A stretch of DNA of 52,568 nucleotides. Origin: Deltaproteobacteria bacterium. GTDB taxonomy: Bacteria > Desulfobacterota > Syntrophia > Syntrophales > UBA5619. The notes under the pieces were generated by a model that made no database searches, had not been told where the DNA came from, and saw only the letters and a program-made list of their open reading frames with translations. Positions 1 to 8,604 of the stretch are shown in pieces. Numbering within the stretch: the stretch's first letter is position 1; every line of letters starts with the position of its first letter. The translations under genes were made by a program, and so were the position numbers. Location: NCBI GenBank assembly GCA_021372695.1, contig JAJFTY010000071.1:1-52568 (forward strand), read 5' to 3'.

Positions 1-240
1 GCGCCTCGACGCCGCCACATCCTCCTGGGCCTCGAGCTCGTCCATGTTGAGCTTCAGGACGCGGCTGAGCTGGAGGACGAGAGAGACCGGCGGCACGGTC
101 CGGTCCTCTTCGACCCCGGCCAGGACCTCCGGCAGGTACCCCGTCTCCAGAGCCAGGTCTTCGATGCTCATCGCCATCTTCTCCCGGCCGGCTTTCATCC
201 GCTGGCCGAGGGAGCTCTTCTCGCCTTTCTTTTTGACCAT
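1..240 (-). CDS. XRE-family helix-turn-helix regulator (3' end outside window)
   Basis: Reading leftward from the ATG at 238-240, the frame stays open for all 80 codons to the window edge, so the gene is partial. The start is preceded by AAGGAGG with a spacing of six bases. Residues of about 11-70 (SLGQRMKAGREK, then SIEDLALETG, then LQLSRVLKLNMDELE) look like a Cro/CI-type helix-turn-helix. It is divergent from the acyl-CoA ligase at 538. Regulators of this kind next to acyl-CoA ligases often carry a C-terminal cupin domain, which cannot be checked here. A role in controlling the neighbouring ligase is inference from the divergent layout. Confidence 0.75.
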   Translation of the reverse strand, partial: MVKKKGEKSSLGQRMKAGREKMAMSIEDLALETGYLPEVLAGVEEDRTVPPVSLVLQLSRVLKLNMDELEAQEDVAASRR

Positions 241-379
241 GGATCGCCTCCTTGGGTTTTCATCGCAGGACCGCCTGCACTCGCCGGCGCAGACGAACGA
301 GCCGTTCGCCGGGCGGTCCGGACGGCGGAAACGCCCCGAGCCGCTGCCGCCGTTTCATGAGAGATGCCTCAAAAGATCT

Positions 380-408
380 TTGACATAAAACCGGCAACAA
401 CCTATACT
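380..408 (+). promoter_or_regulatory. sigma-70 promoter of the acyl-CoA ligase gene
   Basis: TTGACA at 380-385 and TATACT at 403-408 are separated by 17 bases, a near-consensus housekeeping promoter. Transcription would start near 415 and leave a leader of about 120 bases before the ATG at 538. The leader is GC-rich and can fold (for example GGCCGG...CCGGCC around 479-500). No other feature was seen in the 297 bases between the divergent genes. Confidence 0.75.
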
Positions 409-537
409 ACCGCCACCTTTTTGTAAAGCCCCGGGGTGGAATCGTTTGCGGCCCTCTTCTTGCGCCCCGGGAAGCTGGCCGGAGAGACTCCGCCGGCCGG
501 CGTGTTGAACGAATCCCATCCCCGACAGGAGACAACC

Positions 538-2343
538 ATGAGCGAATTCCATCTGGCAGCTGCGCTCTTCGAGCGCGTCGGCAAGTACGGCGATCGCACC
601 GCCGTCCGATACCGCCAAAACGATGTCTGGCGGGAGATCTCATGGAACAGCTTCGGCGAACAGATCCGGGCGGCGGCCAAAGCCCTCTCCGCCATGGGGC
701 TCGGGGTGCAGGAGATGGTCGCCATCTTTTCCACCAACCGGCCGGAGTGGACCATCGCCGATTATGCCATCCTCGCCCTGCGCGGCGTGGTCGTCCCGAT
801 TCACGCCACGAACACGCCGAAGCAGGCCGAATACATCCTGGACGAGGCCGAAATCGGGATCGCCTTTGTCGGCGGCCAGGAGCAGTACGACCGCATCCGC
901 GCCATTCATGGCGGCGTCCACGGCCTGCGCCGGATCATCGTCTTCGATCGGGCGGTGGACCTGGCCGGAGAGAAGAACGCGGTCTATTTCCCGGATTTCC
1001 TCGAAGAGGGGCGCAAAGCGGGCGGGAAAGACCCGATCGAAGCACGGCTCCGGGAGGCCTCCCTGGGCGATCTGGTGACCCTGATCTACACCTCGGGAAC
1101 GACGGGAGAGCCCAAGGGGGTTAGGCTTCACAATACCAACTTCTACCAGGCCTTCGTCGCCCATGAGGAGCGGCTTTCGGTGAGCGACCGGGACGTCTCC
1201 CTCTGCTTCCTGCCCCTTTCCCACGTCTTCGAACGGACCTGGAGCTTTTTCGCCCTGCACGAAGGGATGACCATTGTCTACTGCGGCGATACGTCCAAGG
1301 TCGTGGAATATCTCCAGCAGGCGCACCCGACGATCATGTGCGCCGTGCCCCGATTCTACGAGAAGATCTATTCAACCGTCTTCGAAAAGCTGGAAAGCGC
1401 GCCGCCTCTGAAAAAGCGGCTCTTCCTCTGGGCGATCGGCGTCGGCTGGGAAGCCTTCCTCTGCAAGAATGAGGAGAAACCGCTCCCGCTTCTGCTGCAT
1501 ATCCGGCACAAGATCGCCGAGGCGCTCGTCCTGAAGAAGATCCAGGGGGCCGTCGGCGGCCGGATCCGCTTCTTCCCCTGCGCCGGGGCGCCTCTTTCGA
1601 AGAAGATCGAGGAGTTCTTCCATGCGGCCGGGATTCGCATCACCTACGGCTATGGCCTCACCGAAACCTGCGCCACCGTGACCTGCCATGAGCAGCACCA
1701 CATCCGTCCCGGCACCGTCGGAAAGCCGATCCCAGGGGTCCAGATCCGGATCGGCGAGGCCGGTGAGATCCAGGTCAAAGGTGAGACGGTGACGAAGGGC
1801 TACTACAAGAAGCTCGCGGCGACCGCCGAGGCCTTCACGCCGGACGACTGGTTCCGAACGGGAGATGTGGGGATCATCGAAGACGGTTACCTTTCGATCA
1901 CCGACCGGATCAAGGACCTGATGAAGACCTCGGGCGGAAAATACATCGCCCCACAGCTCGTCGAAACGCTGATCGGAAACGACCACTATGTCGATCAGGT
2001 CTCGATCATCGGCGACCTCCGGAAATACGTGACGGCGCTGATCGTGCCCGCTTTCGAACCGCTGGAAGAGTATGCCCGGAAGAGCGGCATCCCCTTCGCT
2101 TCCCACGAAGAGCTCATCCGGAACCCCGAGGTCGTCAAGTTCTACGCCAAAAGGATCGGGGAGAACACGAAGGAGCTGGCCAGTTTCGAGAAGGTGAAGA
2201 GGTTCCAGCTTCTCCCCCGGCCCTTCACCCAGGAGAGCGGCGAGATGACGCCGACGATGAAGCTGAAGCGAAAGGTGATCAACGAGAAGTACCACGACAT
2301 CATCGAGCAGATGTACGAGGAGCGGAGCTCGGCAGCCGACTGA
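538..2343 (+). CDS. Long-chain acyl-CoA synthetase (AMP-forming)
   Basis: This 601-residue member of the ANL adenylating family would activate a fatty acid to its CoA thioester using ATP. The P-loop-like AMP motif YTSGTTGEPKG lies near residues 183-193, and YGYGLTET and a WFRTGDVG segment follow. The C-terminus has GEMTPTMKLKRKVI, the ending typical of long-chain (FadD15/ACSL-like) enzymes rather than acetyl-CoA synthetases. The start at 538 is preferred over an upstream in-frame ATG at 436 because AGGAGA lies just before it and the family begins here. It is the first gene behind the promoter at 380-408. The exact chain length used cannot be read from sequence. Confidence 0.9.
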   Translation: MSEFHLAAALFERVGKYGDRTAVRYRQNDVWREISWNSFGEQIRAAAKALSAMGLGVQEMVAIFSTNRPEWTIADYAILALRGVVVPIHATNTPKQAEYILDEAEIGIAFVGGQEQYDRIRAIHGGVHGLRRIIVFDRAVDLAGEKNAVYFPDFLEEGRKAGGKDPIEARLREASLGDLVTLIYTSGTTGEPKGVRLHNTNFYQAFVAHEERLSVSDRDVSLCFLPLSHVFERTWSFFALHEGMTIVYCGDTSKVVEYLQQAHPTIMCAVPRFYEKIYSTVFEKLESAPPLKKRLFLWAIGVGWEAFLCKNEEKPLPLLLHIRHKIAEALVLKKIQGAVGGRIRFFPCAGAPLSKKIEEFFHAAGIRITYGYGLTETCATVTCHEQHHIRPGTVGKPIPGVQIRIGEAGEIQVKGETVTKGYYKKLAATAEAFTPDDWFRTGDVGIIEDGYLSITDRIKDLMKTSGGKYIAPQLVETLIGNDHYVDQVSIIGDLRKYVTALIVPAFEPLEEYARKSGIPFASHEELIRNPEVVKFYAKRIGENTKELASFEKVKRFQLLPRPFTQESGEMTPTMKLKRKVINEKYHDIIEQMYEERSSAAD

Positions 2344-2364
2344 AGCGGGCAGTGACCGGAAAGG

Positions 2365-3672
2365 TCATCGCCCGGCCAAAGCCCGTTTCACGATGGCGTG
2401 GAGGTACTCCACCTCATCGTCGGGAAGCCCCGCGCCGAAGATGAGCAGCCCTCCCCGATGTTTGACCGTCACCCCCTTGGACCGGACCCACCGCATGAGG
2501 CTCTTCGCCCACCCGGGAAGAGCGGGATTCCGTGCGGCCGGATCGTCGGGATGCTCCTGACGCACCCGGCTCCGGGCCTCCGCCATGACCCTTTCATTCA
2601 GATTCTTACGGATCCCGTAATCGAGATCGACGATCTCCGCTGCCGGCAGCGCCACGGTCTTCCGTTTCCATGCCTGCTGTTCGGTGACGCGAAGCTCCGC
2701 CGGAGTGGCGGTGACTTCCGTATATCCGCGGAGAGAACCAACCATCTGGGAGATTACGCCCAGCAGCGGAAAGAGCACGAACACGAGCAGCACGAATCCG
2801 ATGAAGAACCACTGGACCGGTGCGGGGGTGCGGGTGCGTTCGAAAAAATCGAGGATGCCAGGCCCGAAGTAGAGCAGCAAGCCCGCTGCCACCGCGATCG
2901 GAAGGAACGTGGTGACCTTGATGCCCTCCCCGGGTATCCGGATGCGCACGCCTCCGTTGATGAAATCCACCCGGCTGCGCATCCGGACCGGCCGCGTCGC
3001 ATACTCCAGTTCAGCCTCCTGCCTTTGCAGCCTCTCCGTGAGCGACCGGCCGACTTGGTCCGCCGTCAGGACCGTTTTGTGGTCGCTCGAAGCGTCCTCC
3101 AACGGCACATTGAGGAGCGCAGCGATCTTTGCGGCCAATTCATACGATGGGCCATAGCTCGCGCCGTTGTTCAACTTGAAGTCGGGTGAGGAGCCGGTCC
3201 CCTTGAGGAGGACCGGAAAGGTGTCGGGGGAATCGGAGTCGCCGGCTGTAAACCCCAGTTCGACGGCCCGGAAGCTCTTCAGGGGTACCTCTTCTCGTTT
3301 CATCCACCAGAGCACCGACCGGCGGCGCGACAGGGTGCCCAGGGCCTTATCGATGACCGTCCGGGTTCGCCCGAAGACGAGCCACGCGCCCACACCGGCA
3401 AACGGCAGCCCCATCAGAAAAAGCAGCGGCCTCCCCCACCATTCGAGTGAGGGATCGTTCCCGAGAGCAAGGATGCCGCTGCCCGCCAGAAGCAGGAATA
3501 TCCCGGCGGCGAGAAACGGCAGGCCGAACAGGGTCAGGCAGCCGCCCCCCTCCCGGATGTCGATCCGGTCTTCCGAAACCTGCTTGAATGACGCTTGCGG
3601 TCCCATCCCGCGCAATCCGGCCGGTGAAGAATTCACCTGTTTCTCCCTGCGTCCGCCCGTCCATCGCCCCAT
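2365..3672 (-). CDS. Hypothetical membrane protein, four predicted TM segments
   Basis: The function is not recognised. The protein is 435 residues from an ATG at 3670-3672, which has an AGGAG ribosome site nine bases upstream; an upstream in-frame start at 3717 lacks one. Two hydrophobic hairpins are visible: LTLFGLPFLAAGIFLLLAG with PLLFLMGLPFAGVGAWLVFG near the N-terminus, and FLPIAVAAGLLLYFGPGILD with WFFIGFVLLVFVLFPLLGVI in the middle. These alternate with soluble stretches that read like beta-rich PH-like (bPH/DUF3592-type) domains. It converges on the acyl-CoA ligase gene with a gap of about 20 bases. Confidence 0.65.
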   Translation of the reverse strand: MGRWTGGRREKQVNSSPAGLRGMGPQASFKQVSEDRIDIREGGGCLTLFGLPFLAAGIFLLLAGSGILALGNDPSLEWWGRPLLFLMGLPFAGVGAWLVFGRTRTVIDKALGTLSRRRSVLWWMKREEVPLKSFRAVELGFTAGDSDSPDTFPVLLKGTGSSPDFKLNNGASYGPSYELAAKIAALLNVPLEDASSDHKTVLTADQVGRSLTERLQRQEAELEYATRPVRMRSRVDFINGGVRIRIPGEGIKVTTFLPIAVAAGLLLYFGPGILDFFERTRTPAPVQWFFIGFVLLVFVLFPLLGVISQMVGSLRGYTEVTATPAELRVTEQQAWKRKTVALPAAEIVDLDYGIRKNLNERVMAEARSRVRQEHPDDPAARNPALPGWAKSLMRWVRSKGVTVKHRGGLLIFGAGLPDDEVEYLHAIVKRALAGR

Positions 3673-3760
3673 ATCCTTGCGCTCCTTCCGACTCCCACGG
3701 ACCCGATCACACGTCACCCGGCCGTGGCGAAAGGCAATCTGCCTCCTTCTTTACCCATCC

Positions 3761-4435
3761 TCATTCGAACTTCAAGGTACCAAAGTCCTGCGGCCTGTGA
3801 AAATACGGCCTTGGGTAATTCACGCAGGACCACGTGAGCCAGTGGGGATGAGAGGTCGCATCTGCGCATTTGTAGAAATTTGCCTTCCAGATGACACCCG
3901 CTGCCGGTCTGTGGGCGGCGGAGCAGTATTTCTGGACGACGGCAAAGGGCAATCGATATTCCAGGGTCCACACGGTGGGTTCTGCGATTTCCGGGTCAAT
4001 GTTTTTTGAAAGGGTGTGGCCCATTTCGACTCTGCCGCCATCCTCCGCGGCCACGGGAACGCTTTCCCCTCCTTCCGGGTGCCACCAGAAAAGCATCGTG
4101 CCTCCGCAATTGACCTCGACATTGAAATAGGACAATCCGAGATTTGACCCCGGCGTGAAGAAGAATTCTACACAGCTGTCCCTACAGACCGGATCCTGAT
4201 ATTCCTCTGCGACTGCACGGACATAGCGGTCCTCGACGCGAAAGATCATGCAGAGAGAGTCGCCATCCCAGGCCAGTTTGGCCAAGGTCCTGGGGCGGTG
4301 ATCCGGCTTCTCGCCCATGTGCCGGTTGATGACCAGCGGCTTCATTCTCGTCCAGGCCGGTTTGTTCCAGTTTCCGTCGACCTCGATGGGATCGAAAAAC
4401 CTGGTCACCCGATAGAGCAGAGGTTCTTCCCGCAT
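3761..4435 (-). CDS. CBM9-like carbohydrate-binding family protein
   Basis: This 224-residue protein has the hallmarks of the family 9 carbohydrate-binding-like domain: an N-terminal IEVDGNWNKPAW segment, a central SCVEFFFTPG strand, and a WTLEYRLPF strand near the C-terminus. No signal peptide is visible, so a cytoplasmic or non-classically exported protein is likely. GAGGGG lies eight bases before the ATG. It follows the PhzF-family gene in the same direction with 37 bases between them, so the two are probably co-transcribed. The ligand is unknown; binding of a sugar is family knowledge, not something visible here. Confidence 0.75.
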   Translation of the reverse strand: MREEPLLYRVTRFFDPIEVDGNWNKPAWTRMKPLVINRHMGEKPDHRPRTLAKLAWDGDSLCMIFRVEDRYVRAVAEEYQDPVCRDSCVEFFFTPGSNLGLSYFNVEVNCGGTMLFWWHPEGGESVPVAAEDGGRVEMGHTLSKNIDPEIAEPTVWTLEYRLPFAVVQKYCSAAHRPAAGVIWKANFYKCADATSHPHWLTWSCVNYPRPYFHRPQDFGTLKFE

Positions 4436-4472
4436 TCACGATGCCCCTCTTTCACCCGCCATCCGCCGGTCT

Positions 4473-5375
4473 TCACAGCTCGATCTCAGACTGGAAGACG
4501 ATCACCGCCCTCCCGCCGACGCGGACCGTCGTCGGTCTGCCGTTGGCGATCTCCACCGTGACGTCTACCGTGCCGGGCCGGCCCATCGCCTCGCCCTGCC
4601 GTGCTTTGAATGCGAAGCGGCTCCCGGAGACCGGCACGAGCCGATGCTTCACCAGATAGGCCCCGAGAGGGCCGTTGGCGTTCCCTGTCACCGGGTCCTC
4701 CGGGATCCCGATGGCCGGGGCGAACATCCGACCGTGCGAAAGCACCCCGCCGGGTTCATCGACCAGGGCAAAGACAAAATAGCCGTTGCAACCGATCCGC
4801 CGGCTGATTGCGGTCAGTCTGGCCGGATCGGGCCGGAGCCGGTCGAGGACAGACCGCTCCCGGATGCCGACCAGGACCTTCGAGTGGCCTGTGGAGACGA
4901 TCTGAACCGGGCACCGGTTGCCCAGATCGCCTTGCTCCAGTCTGAGGGCAGCGACGACTTCGTAGCGGAGTTCACCCGTCAAAGCTTCACCGAATTCGAT
5001 GGCGCCCTGGGTCATGACGATCCGGTAATCATCCTCTTCGCGGATGATCTCCACAGGCAGTATTCCGGCACCGATCTTCTGGATGACCTGGCAGGATGGA
5101 AGCCGCCTCTCGGTCGCACGAACGTAATGGGCGGCGATCGTTGCGTGCCCGCAGGATGGGACTTCGGTCGTCGGGGTGAAGAAGCGGATCCAGACTTCGT
5201 GGTCATCGGCCCCGGGAGAGAGGATGAAGGCGGTCTCGGAGTTGTTCAGTTCCCGCGCGATCGCCTGCATCTGCGCCGCGGTGAGGCCGTCGGCATCGGG
5301 CACGACACCGGCCGGATTCCCCTGGAGGGGCTCCGCCGTGAACGAATCGACCTGATACAATCGGTATTTCTTCAT
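4473..5375 (-). CDS. PhzF-family isomerase/epimerase
   Basis: This 300-residue protein has the PhzF fold signature. It begins YQVDSFTAEPLQGNPAGVV, the start of the family's first half. Downstream, LNNSETAFI contains the glutamate that acts as general acid/base in PhzF, and SCGHATIAAHYV and DPVTGNANGPLGAYL follow. PhzF proteins are cytoplasmic diaminopimelate-epimerase-fold enzymes. In bacteria without phenazine genes their substrates are mostly unknown, and no other phenazine gene is visible here. It lies just upstream of the CBM9-like gene in the same orientation. Confidence 0.88.
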   Translation of the reverse strand: MKKYRLYQVDSFTAEPLQGNPAGVVPDADGLTAAQMQAIARELNNSETAFILSPGADDHEVWIRFFTPTTEVPSCGHATIAAHYVRATERRLPSCQVIQKIGAGILPVEIIREEDDYRIVMTQGAIEFGEALTGELRYEVVAALRLEQGDLGNRCPVQIVSTGHSKVLVGIRERSVLDRLRPDPARLTAISRRIGCNGYFVFALVDEPGGVLSHGRMFAPAIGIPEDPVTGNANGPLGAYLVKHRLVPVSGSRFAFKARQGEAMGRPGTVDVTVEIANGRPTTVRVGGRAVIVFQSEIEL

Positions 5376-5509
5376 GGCTTTGCACCTGCCCCCGGAAAAG
5401 CGATGTCGTTGCGGTATCTCCGTGAAATCCCGTCACGGGCGACGCGGCTGTCCGGCCGGCAGATCGGGTGAATGACCCGATCCAACCTTGAAGCAGGAAC
5501 CGTTGCGCA

Positions 5510-6646
5510 CTAAATCTTGAGCCAGCCTCGCCTCAACGCATTGTCCAGAATGATGCCCACCAGGAACGCAGCGCCCATGTTCCACATGGCGAACGCGGCG
5601 ACGATCAGCATCACGTAGAAATCCGCTTTCCTGTCGCCGATATCCCTGACCACGATGGCCAGTTCAGAACCCGCGAAGAAGAGAATCACCCCCAGGATCG
5701 CGTTCGGGAATATTTTGAAAACGATGGCCACGGAATCGCTGAAGAAGAGCGCGATCAGGACCAGGAGGCTTCCCAGGATGACCAGCGCCCCGCCCGTCGT
5801 CGCCCCGAAACGGACATGGCCCGCCATTCCGCCGGCCCCATGACACATCGGAACGCCGCCGAAGATCGGAGCCACCAGGTTCATGACGCCCTGGGAAATG
5901 GCGATCTTTTTTTCCGTGACCTTCCTGTCCGGAAAGAGTTCGTTGTTCTCGGCGACAATGGCAATCACCGCATTCCCCAACGTGAGCGGGATCTGGGGAA
6001 GCGTGAAGATCAGCGTACCCACGACGACATCGTTCCAGGTCATCGAAGAGAGGCTGAAGACCGGCAGCTTGAAACCGACATGGATCGCGGCCAGCTCCGA
6101 AGTCAGTTGAGGGTCCATGATCACCGCGGAGACGACGCCGATGATGAGAAGCACGAACATGGCAGGGATCCGCGGGTTCGTCAGGAGAAGGTAGGTGACG
6201 ACCAGGGCAATGCCCGCGAGGAAGGGTGCCGTCCTCATGCGGTTGACGCCATCCACCATGAAGGAGAGCCCCAGCCCCAGCATGATGCCGCGCACGACCG
6301 GCTTGGTTGCGAGCCTGGAGATCGGCCGGATGGCCCCGGTCACACCGGCCAGAAGCCAGAAAAGGCCCGTGGTGAGACCGGCCCCGAACAGGGCCGCCGG
6401 ACCGATGCCGCCCGCAACCGCCGCCGCCCCGATGGCCTTCATCGGCTGAATCGGCAGCGGCGTCCGGTAGTAGAAGCCGGAGGCCATCAGGGCGATGCCG
6501 AACATCAGCAGGAGCCCCAGAGGCTCCACCTTCACGATGGTGATGTAGGCCACCACAAAGGGGATCAGAGTGCCGACGTCGCCGAATGCACCCGCCCACT
6601 CCATCTTGTTGTAGAGGTTCCTGGTCTTCGGTGTCGCTCCGTCCAT
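5510..6646 (-). CDS. MOT1-type molybdate/sulfate transporter
   Basis: This 378-residue polytopic membrane protein (roughly ten hydrophobic segments) matches the MFS_MOT1/SulP-related family. MEWAGAFGDVGTLIPFVVAY near the N-terminus is the family's opening motif, and FGGVPMCHGAGGMAGH is the second conserved block. MOT1 homologues carry out high-affinity molybdate uptake in plants and algae, and bacterial members are annotated as putative sulfate/molybdate transporters. It lies downstream of moaE and the tungstate ABC transporter in the same orientation, which favours an oxyanion of Mo or W over sulfate. That is an inference from context. Confidence 0.82.
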   Translation of the reverse strand: MDGATPKTRNLYNKMEWAGAFGDVGTLIPFVVAYITIVKVEPLGLLLMFGIALMASGFYYRTPLPIQPMKAIGAAAVAGGIGPAALFGAGLTTGLFWLLAGVTGAIRPISRLATKPVVRGIMLGLGLSFMVDGVNRMRTAPFLAGIALVVTYLLLTNPRIPAMFVLLIIGVVSAVIMDPQLTSELAAIHVGFKLPVFSLSSMTWNDVVVGTLIFTLPQIPLTLGNAVIAIVAENNELFPDRKVTEKKIAISQGVMNLVAPIFGGVPMCHGAGGMAGHVRFGATTGGALVILGSLLVLIALFFSDSVAIVFKIFPNAILGVILFFAGSELAIVVRDIGDRKADFYVMLIVAAFAMWNMGAAFLVGIILDNALRRGWLKI

Positions 6647-6740
6647 CGTACGATCGGTCTCCCGGTTTTCAGGCCACGGTTTTTCAAACCGGCCATCGGC
6701 CGGCCTCGGATCCCGTGATCCTTCCTCCTGCGGGAAGGCT

Positions 6741-6959
6741 ATGGCTATTACGTGGGGTCACGTTAGGGAAAGCGATCATAGATGTCAAGGAGGTTTTGAC
6801 AGCGGCGACGGAAGCGAACACACCGGCTACAACGTCGGCGCCATCTTCAACCTGAACGAGGAGCACCACATCCTTTTTTCCGTGGGCAGCGACATTGCCG
6901 GAGACAACAGGTTCTCGGCCTATCTGGGTTACCTATGGACGTTCGAGCCTCACGAGTGA
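6741..6959 (+). pseudogene. C-terminal remnant of an outer-membrane beta-barrel protein
   Basis: The last 50 or so codons (from about 6800 to the TGA at 6957-6959) read like the final strands of the MetA-pathway/outer-membrane transporter family. They contain GYNVGAIFNLNEEHHILFS, then GDNRFSAYLGYLWTF, ending close to an aromatic residue as beta-barrels do. The part upstream has no plausible coding sequence, signal peptide or ribosome site, so only the 3' end of a gene survives. It sits in the opposite orientation inside the intergenic gap between the MOT1 and moaE genes. The left border of the remnant is uncertain. Confidence 0.6.
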
Positions 6960-6983
6960 GGCAGGCAGAGTCTCTTCGCGATC

Positions 6984-7358
6984 CTAAACCATCTCCGTTT
7001 TCCCGATGGTACTCATCTTCTTGATCCGCTCCAGCCCGAAGCGGCAAGCCTCGAAGGCATCGTTGCTTGCCGGGGAACTGACCGCAACGAGCGAGATCAC
7101 GTCACCGATTTTCAACATCCCCACTCTCCGAATCAGCAGCACGTCATCGACGTTCCAGCGCTCCTTGATGCTGGCCGTGATTGCCGCCAGCTCCGCTTCC
7201 ATGTCCCCTTTTCTTTCGAACAGGATGCCGGTACACACCCTGCCCCCGGCCTCGCCTTTCACCGCGGCATAGTGGAAAAGGATTGAGCCGGATCCCTGCC
7301 TTCGGATCTGTTCAAAGACCTTTCCCGGATCCACTGAAGCTTCCATGACGATTTCCAT
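6984..7358 (-). CDS. moaE: MoaE-like molybdopterin synthase catalytic subunit, short form
   Basis: The protein is 124 residues, shorter than the roughly 150 of E. coli MoaE. It keeps the MoaE pattern: RRVGMLKIGDVISLVAVSS, then a FEACRFGLERIKK helix, then STIGKTE, with lysines where the two catalytic lysines of MoaE fall. MoaE transfers sulfur from MoaD thiocarboxylate to precursor Z to make molybdopterin. No MoaD gene is seen in the window. The start at 7358 has GGAGG seven bases upstream; longer in-frame starts up to 7457 lack support. It follows tupC in the same direction with a 133-base gap. Confidence 0.8.
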   Translation of the reverse strand: MEIVMEASVDPGKVFEQIRRQGSGSILFHYAAVKGEAGGRVCTGILFERKGDMEAELAAITASIKERWNVDDVLLIRRVGMLKIGDVISLVAVSSPASNDAFEACRFGLERIKKMSTIGKTEMV

Positions 7359-7491
7359 CTCCGATCCTCCGATCTCCCGGGTGACATACCCCGCGGTTAT
7401 ACGAGTTACCGAATCGTTATGGCCCGAAGCGCTTGACATCGGCAGGAAAGATGGCACTGCGAAGATTCATCTTCGGCCACGCGTCTTCCCG

Positions 7492-8604
7492 CTATTCCCG
7501 TGACGATTTCTGCCGGGGGATGACATGGACGGCCGTAGCCTTAAAGGAGGCCGTAATCCTATCCTCCTCCTTGAGCATGAGTTCGTCGAGCGATTGGCGC
7601 GTAACGTAGGCGACCAGTTCGAAGCCGCACTCCACGCGGACGCGGTGGAAGAGACCGAGCGGGGTGATCGTCCGGATCGTTCCGGGAAAAACGTTCCGGG
7701 TGCTCGTCCCGGGCGGCGGGGGATTCGTGGAGAGGGTCACGTGTTCCGGCCGGATGCAGCAGAGCACCTCGTCGCCAATCCCCACATGCCCGACCGCTTC
7801 GATTTCGCCCCCCTGAACGGCAGCGGTGAAGGAGCCGTCGGAGACCTTCGTGACCCGCCCGGGAAGGACCGTCTCCACCCCGACGAAGGAGGCGACAAAT
7901 TCATCCGCAGGCCGGTTCATCACCTCGGAGGCCGCGCCGATCTGGGCAATCTTGCCTCCGTTCACGACCGCGAGCCGGTCGCCGAGGCGCAAAGCCTCTA
8001 TCTGGTCGTGGGTCGAGGTGACGGCCGTCGTATGCGTCTCGCGGAGAATCCGTTCGAGATCGGTGGTCAGCGCCTCTCGCGTCGGCGGATCGAGCGCGGA
8101 GAAGGGTTCGTCGAGGAAAACGATCTCGGGTTTCGTGACGAACGCCCGGGCGAGGCTGGTCCGTTGCGCCTCCCCGCCGGAAAGCTTCCTGGCCGAGCGC
8201 TTCGCCAGGTGGCCGACGCCGAAGCGTTCGAGGTATCCGGGAACGGTCCGCCCGATCTCTGCCCGCCCGATGCCGCGGATCTTGAGCCCGGCGGCCACGT
8301 TCTCGAACACGGTCGTGTCGAACAGAAGCGGATCCTGAAAGACCATCGCGATATGCCGGCGGTAGTCAAAACCGCCATTGCCGATTCTCTCGCCCCGGAA
8401 GAGCAGCGTTCCCCGGGCCGGTTTGAGCAGGCCGGCGAGCGTCAGCAGGAGCGTCGACTTCCCCGCGCCGTTCGGGCCGATCAGGGCCAGGACCTGCCCT
8501 GAAAATACACTCAGCGAAGGGATGTCGAGAACCGTCACCCCGCCCCGGCGGACCAGAAGATCCTCCGCGCGAAGCAGAACGTCAGATTCGGCAGCAGGGT
8601 TCAT
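7492..8604 (-). CDS. tupC: Tungstate/molybdate ABC transporter ATP-binding protein
   Basis: This 370-residue ABC ATPase has Walker A GPNGAGKST, signature LSGGEAQR, Walker B VFLDEPFSALD and the switch histidine in STHDQIEA. After about residue 235 comes a TOBE/Mop-like C-terminal domain of the kind that binds oxyanions and regulates ModC-type ATPases. The ATG at 8602-8604 overlaps the stop of the permease gene by four bases (ATGA), so the two are translationally coupled. The same frame is open far upstream into the permease region, but those codons encode shadow sequence without ABC homology. Tungstate as substrate follows from the neighbouring TupA and TupB. Confidence 0.9.
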   Translation of the reverse strand: MNPAAESDVLLRAEDLLVRRGGVTVLDIPSLSVFSGQVLALIGPNGAGKSTLLLTLAGLLKPARGTLLFRGERIGNGGFDYRRHIAMVFQDPLLFDTTVFENVAAGLKIRGIGRAEIGRTVPGYLERFGVGHLAKRSARKLSGGEAQRTSLARAFVTKPEIVFLDEPFSALDPPTREALTTDLERILRETHTTAVTSTHDQIEALRLGDRLAVVNGGKIAQIGAASEVMNRPADEFVASFVGVETVLPGRVTKVSDGSFTAAVQGGEIEAVGHVGIGDEVLCCIRPEHVTLSTNPPPPGTSTRNVFPGTIRTITPLGLFHRVRVECGFELVAYVTRQSLDELMLKEEDRITASFKATAVHVIPRQKSSRE

